Positions 62,036 to 64,000 of a stretch of 64,000 nt of DNA are shown here, in pieces. Both the position numbers and the translations under genes were made by a program. Each line of letters opens with the position of its first letter. The first letter of the stretch is position 1. This DNA comes from Cydia pomonella (Eukaryota; Arthropoda; Insecta; Lepidoptera; Tortricidae). Below the pieces are notes generated by a model. It was not told the DNA's origin. It saw only the letters and a list, made by a program, of their open reading frames with translations, and searched no databases. The stretch is from positions 33,333,968 to 33,397,967 of the forward strand of contig NC_084704.1 of the NCBI RefSeq assembly GCF_033807575.1, read 5' to 3'.

Positions 62036-62626
62036 CAATCTAATTATTATTTATTATTTTATTTGATACACTAGCAGCTCTTGGAGCTCATGCGTGTATA
62101 TCGCAGCACTTGTGTTTATTTAGCACTTTTTAATGTTCTAAAATGTGTATCTAGTCTATTTTTGAAAGAGTTCACTGACGGTGCACTAATTGTATCATTT
62201 TCTTTTTATTTCTTAAAAAAAAGCCTTGTCTTTTTTTATAATCTCAATGTCTTTCTAAATTCTACTTTTTTTATAATGGATGGCTCATTTCCTATCCATA
62301 CATCTAAAATTCCACAAACTAAACATGAGTTTAGGGAAAGTCTTATCAAGCTTCCATAGCACAGACTCACCTAACAGGAACTACCTATTATAGACTTTAC
62401 TACTCGAAAATAAGGTTTAAAACTGCAAAGAGTAGGGAAGCTTACACCAACAGCTATATTTACATGATCCAAGCAGACTGATAACTTGATAAGACATAAG
62501 ACAGCATTACCTTCATGTTTCCAATTATAGTTATGGAATAATAAAAACAAATTTTTACTTTTCTTAATATTTATCTCAAATTGGCTAAAACCTAATCTTT
62601 TTACATACTTAAATTATCTGGTAGAT

Positions 62627-62801
62627 CAATGCCGGATTTAGAGGTCTGGAGGCCTCGGGCAATAAAGGAGTCGAGGCCCCCAGGCCCCAAATTATTTTCC
62701 AAATAAAATGGTAAATTTTCCGAAGTCTCTATTGTGGGGGCCCTCTATTGTGGAGGCCCCGGGGCTGTAGCCCCGGTTGCCCTCCCCTAAATCCGGCCCT
62801 G
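62627..62801. mobile_element. hAT-type MITE, 175 bp
   Basis: Ends CAATGCCGGATTTAG and CTAAATCCGGCCCTG, with an exact 8-bp target duplication TGGTAGAT at 62619-62626 and 62802-62809. GC-rich centre, no ORF. Confidence 0.88.
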
Positions 62802-62960
62802 TGGTAGATAATTTTTGATCTCTTTGAACACTTCTTCAGATCAAACAACTTTTATCTTAGGATTAATGATCATCTCTTTCCTTCACTCGGCAAGTCGATT
62901 TTCACCCTTTATACACAACGTGGTTAATTGAAAATGTAAACCTATTACAAAGACATAAAG

Positions 62961-63090
62961 GTACGGTCGCCATCAGATATATCGGAACGGGCAAGGTACT
63001 CGCAGATATCTCAACACGCCTTTATTGTCAAAGTGTTAGTGCGTGTGCAGATATTTTTGAGCACGTCGGCCGCTCCGATATATTTGTACA
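62961..63090. mobile_element. Palindromic MITE (ATATATC family), copy 3
   Basis: TACGGTCGCCATCAGATATA left and a right arm damaged near its end (GATATATTTGTACA). Confidence 0.65.
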
Positions 63091-63318
63091 TCGATGGTCA
63101 TTTAAGAGTGTTGCTGTTAAAGCAGAGACGCTTTCCACATAGGTATTCGTATTACGCTACGTACAAATAGTCAAATCAGATAAACGTCAGTCCGTGCAAT
63201 AAGTATAACATTGGCCGAGATTTTCGACAGAGTGGTAAGCTCTTAAAGGTTACTCCGGTTGGTTAAATGCTCTAAGGGTCAATGTACGAAAATCTATCTG
63301 GAAAGCGCCTCTTCTTTA

Positions 63319-63578
63319 GTACAAACAAAGAGAATTTGAAATAGAGGGGGATTGACAAAGAACACTTTGTAGCCACGGTTAATTTACTGTCATCTTTAGA
63401 CACATGATTAAAACTTTTAGAGCGCCATTTAAGTTTGATCCTTATTCTTTCACTGATATGTGTTAAATTTATTAAATATCAAAAAGTGCCGTCATCTAAT
63501 AGATCATAGGCCAAAGGTATGGCGGCATCGTTTCGAGCGATTTGACAATCCACCTCTATTACAAATTCTCTTTGGTAC
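63319..63578. mobile_element. Short copy of the long-TIR MITE at 38236
   Basis: Shares AGAGAATTTGAAATAGAGG, ATGATTAAAACTTTTA and GGCGGCATCGTTTCGAGCGA with 38236-38460, and ends in a mirrored TTTGGTAC. Most of the right half of the long copy is missing. Confidence 0.65.
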
Positions 63579-63789
63579 AAACATTACACTATCAAACATC
63601 ATTGACAAGTCACTAATGAACTGTATGTTATAAGCAATAAGGTTCACATATGACCACATATTAAATCACATTTATAACCGGGTCTATAGCAAAATTATTT
63701 TACTACCTTTATTTACCGACGTTGCGACACTTCACTGCTCATGGTCGCGGCTAACTGATGTCCCAGCAAATAAAAATTACATAATCTTA

Positions 63790-64000
63790 TCCCCCCATCT
63801 CCGTTCTGCCACCGTGGGACTAGACGCGGACTTGCGTTTCACCCTTACGTCGTTACTTTACCACTGATCCGCACTAAACGCTACGCATCCAGCTTTATCA
63901 TGCGAACGGCTAAGGAGTGGAATTCACTTCCTGCAAATCTATTCCCAGTCCACTATAACTTGGACCTTTTTAAATCGAGAGTGAATAGACATCTTTTAGG
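63790..64000 (+). mobile_element. LINE fragment, C-terminal end of a reverse transcriptase
   Basis: The frame RTRRGLAFHPYVVTLPLIRT, then SSFIMRTAKEWNSLPANLFP and LFKSRVNRHLL, is the usual tail of insect LINE reverse transcriptase ORFs. It reaches the window edge, so its extent is unknown. No active-site part is present to the left, so this copy is truncated at its 5' end or broken. Confidence 0.8.

Overview
The window reads as a stretch of a lepidopteran (moth or butterfly) nuclear chromosome. It carries intron-rich animal genes with GT-AG splice sites, insect-type orthologues, and a dense load of short inverted-repeat transposons (MITEs), tRNA-headed SINEs and LINEs of types common in Lepidoptera. 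Species cannot be fixed from the sequence. Gene names rest on recalled family sequences and on splice phases that fit; no database search was run.

Gene layout, left to right: (1) the first 13 coding exons (623 codons) of HECTD1, a HECT-type E3 ubiquitin ligase, on the minus strand from 29979 down to 4775; its C-terminal part lies beyond the left edge. (2) TAF7 (TFIID subunit 7), plus strand, intronless, 34777-35913. (3) DYNC2LI1 (dynein-2 light intermediate chain of intraflagellar transport), plus strand, four exons, 36811-39757. (4) TTC8/BBS8 (BBSome subunit), minus strand, six exons, 49576-40842, tail-to-tail with DYNC2LI1. (5) GPA2 (glycoprotein hormone alpha-2, the thyrostimulin alpha subunit), plus strand, three exons, 50923-53822. 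(6) VPS54 (GARP complex tether), plus strand, two exons, 56446-59179. The last ~200 bases are the end of a LINE reverse transcriptase.

Mobile DNA fills the introns and gaps. There is a LINE with one frameshift in ORF2 at 1-3016, a relative with two intact ORFs inside TTC8 intron 4 (~41765-46320), and a different intact single-ORF LINE inside a HECTD1 intron (16841-20142) whose reading frame begins inside a tRNA-like sequence. Also present are a gag fragment, a Copia reverse-transcriptase fragment, two tRNA-SINEs, a 5S rRNA-derived fragment, and about thirty MITE-like elements. Four MITEs show exact or near 8-bp hAT target duplications, and several are nested.

The most unusual observation is that coding exons of several unrelated genes have been amplified locally. 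HECTD1 exons 13, 9 and 6 and GPA2 exon 2 each form tandem arrays of 5-8 units (141, 135, 148/136 and 179 bp). Each unit holds the 3' part of the exon, its 5' splice site and the start of the intron. HECTD1 exon 5 and TTC8 exon 2 have single decayed partial copies just downstream. In the exon 9 array the units are multiples of three, open through the intron, and have AG/GT sites in matching phase, so both spliced and unspliced forms could encode extra ankyrin-like units. One array copy carries a hAT insertion with its target duplication, so that array is unlikely to be an assembly error.

The two cilium genes DYNC2LI1 and TTC8 are neighbours, and each has an RFX X-box-like palindrome 60-90 bp upstream of its start codon.
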